Source: Humulus lupulus
Lineage: Eukaryota > Streptophyta > Magnoliopsida > Rosales > Cannabaceae
Direction: 5' to 3'
Assembly: GCF_963169125.1 (NCBI RefSeq)
Contig: NC_084801.1
Coordinates: 110,759,061 to 110,823,060 of the forward strand
DNA length: 64,000 nt
Position numbers and translations under genes: made by a program. Positions within the stretch are counted from its first letter, which is position 1. Each line of letters begins with the position of its first letter. The notes beneath the pieces are model-generated. The model was given only the letters and a program-made list of their open reading frames with translations. It did no database searches and was not told where the DNA came from. Positions 59,340 to 64,000 of this stretch are shown one piece after another.

Positions 59340-61230
59340 TGTAATGACCCAACTATTCTAGACTTTGGACCATTAGTGAAAACTACACATAGACCCTAAT
59401 CCCTAATAGAACTTACAAGTGAAAAGATCATAACTTTATTAAAAACTTGTAAAAATAAAGGTTAAACTTACATAAAATTTAAGTTAGGATATGGGATCCC
59501 ATTGTTTTAAAATCAAAACATAACATAATTGTAATTAAAAGAGATTACATAAATAAGTGCGGAAAAAATACACATAAAAACATAAGTAAAGATTTCATCC
59601 TCGAATCGAAACTCTCGGCTCTTTGAATCCATTCCGCCTCAATACACATGCCCAAAACTACCAAGAACCTTTCCCACCACTAAAGCTATTTTCCTGCACA
59701 TATAAACAAAAAGGAGTGAGCCTAATGCCCAGCAAGGAAAATCTAACACATAAACCATAGACATAAATTTCGTAAAGAAACATAAAACATATAATAACAC
59801 TTATGTCACATACATACTATAATGGTCATTATTACTTGGGGTCTCATAAACTAAACAAGTCATATGCCCATTAGATTAGTGGGGCTTGCTAGCTAAGCAA
59901 GTCATATGCCCACAATCTATTTGGGGCTTGTTAGTTGTATAGGTCATATGCCCAAGTCTACAAACATACTTAACATAGCATATTACATAACATAAAATCA
60001 TAAGATAACATATAGAATCATATAACACATAAATCCTATCCTATTTTCCTTACCAAATTACTAGGATATGAGAACAGATTTTGGGACTTTGGAACACTCC
60101 TAAAATCGATAAATGGGAGAGTGAGTATACTAAAGAGAATGAGATGAAAAGAATGGAAGAACTTATACCATTAAGAATATACTTACCAAAAACTTATGTG
60201 CAAGTTCTTCGATTTCCTAACCAAAAATAAGGAATAAGGTTAGAATACTGAGTAGAAGACTACAAGAACATAAAGAAAATAATACCAAATGAACTAGAGT
60301 GTGGAATACCTTGAATGCTTCTATAGCCAATCTAAAACTTGAACCGAAATGCTATAAAACCTTACTTCCCAAGTGTTTGGTAAGCTTATAATTATCAAGC
60401 TTATAATTCCCAACCCAAGTGTTTACACTCTCACACTAACCTAACAACTTGCACCCTCTGAACTTAGCTTAATAGATGAATAAATGGCTGGGTACTAAGT
60501 CCTATTTATAGAGTTTAGGAATGAAAAGATCTTCATTTAACTTGAATAAAAATAATGGCTTTTTAAGTGAAAAATATTTGAATTATCGTTCAGCAGAGGC
60601 TGAAGACTCGTTCAAAAAGATGCTAGACATATCAAGAGGTTGAAGATTTGAATGGAGAACATTTTCAAAAAGTTTCAAAATGCCCTGAAGGAGGCGATAT
60701 ATCGCCTGGGCCAGTATGCCCGAGGCAATCGTGCCACGATTTTTTTTTTTCGTGCTGCGATATATCGCCCCCTATAGCTGCGATATATCGGCATACGCTG
60801 AATATTTAAACACGAAATTACACATTTTTAGCTTAATTTGAATTGAGTAAACAGCCTTGACTAAGCCCTCTAACGTTTTCAAAGCAACTGACTCACCCTA
60901 GGATATTCAAATTTTAACCTTAATAAATTTAATCCTCAAAATACTTAATCATTATTAAACATACACATGACATGTGCTATTATCTTATTGGGTCTTATCT
61001 AAACCTTATAATATAATAAATATTACCCTCAATATCAGTCATATTAATCAAACCTTAGGTTAAAATTAATATTCCTAGACTATAGGTTAAACTTAGAAAA
61101 TTTACCAGTGTTACTATGAGTGTCCAAATAAATCCCGGTCTGAACCAATAAATCCACAGTCATAACAATAATACTACTATTACTATTATACTACTATCTA
61201 ACTAGCTAAGTAAAGTTCTTGGGCTCTACA
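59340..61230 (-). repeat. 3' LTR of a minus-strand chromovirus (1891 bp)
   Basis: The plus-strand left end is TGTAATGACCCAACTATTC; the minus-strand start TGTAGAGCCCAAGAAC at 61230 is next to a purine tract (61231-61240 region) and pol codons. Same family as 5784-7746. TATA at 60501-60510 (minus TATAAATAGG). It has a perfect 16-bp palindrome AGGCGATATATCGCCT at 60692-60707. The element continues past 64000. Confidence 0.9.
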
Positions 61231-61526
61231 ATTCTCCCCTACTAAAAAGAATTTCGTCCTCGAAATTTACTTACCAAATAACTCCGAATACCGGCCTTGC
61301 ATGTCCTCCTCCAACTCCCACGTTGCCTCTCATTCAGAACTATTACTCCATAGGACTTTTACTATAGGAAAGCTCTTGGACCGTAACTGCTTCATTCCCA
61401 TATCCAGGATGCTAACTGGTCATTACTCGTAACTTAAGTCTTTCTGGAGTGCTATCTTATCGTACTTGAGGACGTGAGATGGGTCTGGCACATATTTGCG
61501 TAGCATCGAGATGTGGAACATGTTGT
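61231..61526 (-). pseudogene. Minus-strand chromovirus: integrase end and chromodomain
   Basis: The minus strand reads the C-terminal tail of the integrase (MLRKYVPDPSHVLKYD-type codons near 61450-61500) and chromodomain codons toward 61265. It is interrupted after GTTGT (61522-61526) by solo LTR D and continues at 63387. Confidence 0.8.
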
Positions 61527-63386
61527 TGTTGGGGTTTTATGCCCTAATTAATTAAAACCCAAATTCTTTATAATCTCATTTTATTATCAATAAAAGAATA
61601 GAAATCATTTTTTGACTTGGTCAATCACTTTGCTCACATGTTTTATTTTCATGATTATTTGTTTAATATAAACTTTATTAAATCCCGAGCATATAGCTAA
61701 TCTTATTTATAGTGACGTAATCACAGTGGAATATAAATATGATTATATGTTCAAAATAAGTTAGTCCTAAGATTAGTCAGTGGACCAGATTTACACTGAC
61801 TTGCCAATCTACGATATGATCTACTTACACATTACAATATTATGTTCTTTCCAGAACATTAGTAAAGTAGATAAGATCGGATGTATTTGTAACATCGGAC
61901 TGGACCGATATTGACAGTTGATAAGATAAGTAAACATACCGTTATTATCTATTCTAGTCATATCATATAGTTGGCCATAGGTCAATTCAATCTCAATTCT
62001 GAGTGGTTAGTATTCTAACTTATTGTATTATTTTAGTTCTTTGACTTGTTCGTTACCAGCTTACCCTACGGACTAGCCCATACTTACATCTTGGGAACTC
62101 GGTAGTATAATTGAGTGGGAGTGTTAATCATAGATATCAACATCTATAGCTTCTGATGAAGAAGTGAAACGATGGTTTCCTTTTAGTTTGGTTCAAGGTG
62201 TTAAATGATAGAGATCTCATTTCAGTAATTAAACTAGTTTACTGAAATATCATTTACAAGGAACTAAGTGTTTTAAGGATAAAATACAATGAGGGGTAAA
62301 ATGGTATTTTAGTCCTATCGCATTGTAGACCGTCTATAGAGGATTGAGTGACAATTATGGTTGTAACAATGGATAATTAATAGCGTATCTATATTTGTTA
62401 TAGAGCGTTCTATGAATTCAAGAGTGCAATTCCAAGTCTATAGTGGAGTCACGAGGAATTAATTAGTTAGTAAATTTATTTGTTAGATTTATGATAACTT
62501 ATTGGAGCTTGATTTCATAGGCCCATGGTCCCCATTGTACCTTGGATAAAATCATCTAGATAGTCTCAATTAATTGATTTAATCGTCAATTAGAATTATC
62601 AAAGTTGACCAGGTCAATTTTGGATAGTTTCACAGAGTTGTGTAATTTTGAGAAGAAAAGTTAAATTATGGCAGAATTATTAATTAAGATAAATTGGTAT
62701 CTAAATTAATAAATAAATTTAAATCAAGGTTCAAATTATAAATAATTAATTTGATAAAGGATTTAAATAATTATTTAATTAATTAAATCAATAGAAAATA
62801 ATACAGGCCTTGATTTTAAGTCCAATGGGCTTATAATCAAATGGGAAATTTCACGGGCCTATAGCCCAGGATAATTTCGACCTAGGGCTTCAAAATGGCT
62901 GTTATTTTATTGATTTTTTAATTAAATTAAATGGCCTAATTGAGTCTATAAAAGGAGTGCTTAGAGAGAAGATTTCAGAGACGACAGATAAGTCACAAGT
63001 CAGATTTTCTGATAGTTTTATATTCTCTCTAAACACAAGTCATTTTCTAAGCCACTTTGTTTTTTTCCTTCTTCTCTCCATATCTATCTCATGTGTTGAG
63101 AATTGCCCACACTAGTCTAGGTTGTTCTAAGGATACATTGGAAGATCATGAAGAAAATAGAAGATCGGTTCAGTTTCTTGATAATACTCTGCGACAGAAA
63201 GGATACAAGAGTTAGAGAAACTGAAGGAAGGACTCTTAATTCCGCTGCGGATACTGTAAGTATTATATTATTTGTTTCTCTTTGAATTCAATTTTAGAAA
63301 CATGTTTTAGGCTATCTCGTATTAATTTGTTTAATATTAGATATACATGAAAATAAATAAAGATCCTGTATAAGCTTTTTCCAACA
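61527..63386 (+). repeat. Solo copia-type LTR D (1860 bp)
   Basis: Ends TGTTGGGGTTTTATGCCC and TTTTTCCAACA. Perfect duplication GTTGT (61522-61526 and 63387-63391). Plus-strand CTATAAAAGG at 62946-62955 is the likely TATA box. Removing it rejoins the integrase codons of the host. Confidence 0.93.
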
Positions 63387-64000
63387 GTTGTGACTATCTG
63401 CTAGTGCTGACGGTAGGTATAGTGAATACCCAACTCCTCCCACTTTGTCCAATATCTCAAAAGGACCTATGAATCGGGGACTAAGCTTGCCTTTCTTCCC
63501 AAACCGCTTTACACCTTTCATATGAGATATCTTCAAGAAGACTTGATCTCCAACTTGGAATTCCACATCGCGTCGCTTGGCATCCGCATAGCTTTTCTGA
63601 CGGCTTTGAGCAGCAAGCATACGCTGTCTAATAAGCGCTACTGCTTCTTGAGCTTGTCTAACAACTTCGGGACCTAGTAGCTGCCTTTCTCCTACCTCGT
63701 CCCAGTGCAATGGTGATCAACACCTTCTTCCATATAGCAACTCATAAGGTGCCATCCCGATCGTTGACTGGTAGCTGTTGTTGTAGGAGAACTCTATCAA
63801 TGGTAAGTACTTATTCCATGATCTTCCGAAATCAAGTATACACGCGCGTAGCATATCCTCTAAAATCTGAATCGTACGCTCGGACTGCCCGTCTGTCTGA
63901 GGATGAAAAGCTGTACTAAGACTTAACTTAGTACCCATGGCTTGCTGTATACTTCCCCAAAATCTCAATGTAAACACCGATCCTCTATCCGACACTATCG
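63387..64000 (-). pseudogene. Minus-strand chromovirus: integrase core and GPY module
   Basis: The minus strand from the window edge reads MSDRGSVFTLRFWGSIQQ (second Asp), HPQTDGQSERTIQILEDML (Glu), YELLYGRRC, then a stop near 63714, then QKSYADAKRRDVEFQVGDQ and LSPRFIGPFEILDKVG. It is well conserved and like 19297-20187. RT and gag lie right of the window. Confidence 0.88.

Noticed and set aside
59049..59350. TGTAACGACCC..TGTAATGACCC as a short complete transposon
   Set aside because: The two starts belong to two different LTR families; the first is a 3' LTR after a purine tract, the second an insertion into it.
1..64000. Host genes, tRNA or rRNA
   Set aside because: No frame outside element sequence has a recognisable domain, and tRNA-like words are only primer-binding sites beside LTRs.

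Overview
This window is plant nuclear DNA, most likely from a flowering plant (eudicot), made almost entirely of nested LTR retrotransposons. I found no host gene, tRNA, rRNA or CRISPR array. Evidence for a plant: Ty3/gypsy chromoviruses with chromodomains, Athila-like and Tat-like Ty3/gypsy elements, long Ty1/copia LTRs, AT-rich introns with GT..AG borders, and TATA boxes in the LTRs. I cannot name the species.

Layout. 1-855: end of a plus-strand gypsy element, 3' LTR 210-855. 856-4440: gag-protease and 1391-bp 5' LTR of a minus-strand Athila-like element, cut by the first. 4441-12006: minus-strand Tat-like element 1 (gag, protease, RT, RNase H, 5' LTR 11282-12006), interrupted by a solo chromovirus LTR (5784-7746, TSD CAAGC). 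12007-15452: AT-rich DNA without genes, with a solo copia-type LTR (13491-15264, TSD ATTAA). 15453-21575: minus-strand chromovirus 3' end carrying a tandem duplication of LTR plus integrase. 21576-24808: a copia gag fragment, a broken chromovirus LTR, old AT-rich DNA and an element leader with a primer-binding site.

24809-58105 is a nest. Degenerate minus-strand chromovirus Y has its LTR split (24809-25760 and 40435-42100) by complete Tat-like element 2 (25761-40429, TSD ATATC), which itself holds two solo LTRs (26353-28659 and 34646-35233). Y's pol region is split by a solo copia-type LTR (43522-57923, TSD ACATG), itself split by complete Tat-like element 3 (44524-57051, TSD ATAAC). 58106-64000: a plus-strand chromovirus end, its LTR hit by a minus-strand chromovirus whose integrase is split by another solo copia-type LTR (61527-63386, TSD GTTGT).

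The most notable biology is in Tat-like elements 2 and 3. Each carries, between pol and its 3' LTR, an antisense gene with its own TATA box, an untranslated first exon, a roughly 0.5-kb leader intron, several coding exons, a shared central domain, a coiled coil and a shared C-terminal motif. Antisense extra ORFs are known in Tat-type elements, so this is not a new class, but the conserved gene structure is clear here. Element 3 also has a 119-bp tandem array between the convergent pol and antisense genes. All gag-pol frames contain stops or frameshifts, so no element here looks autonomous.
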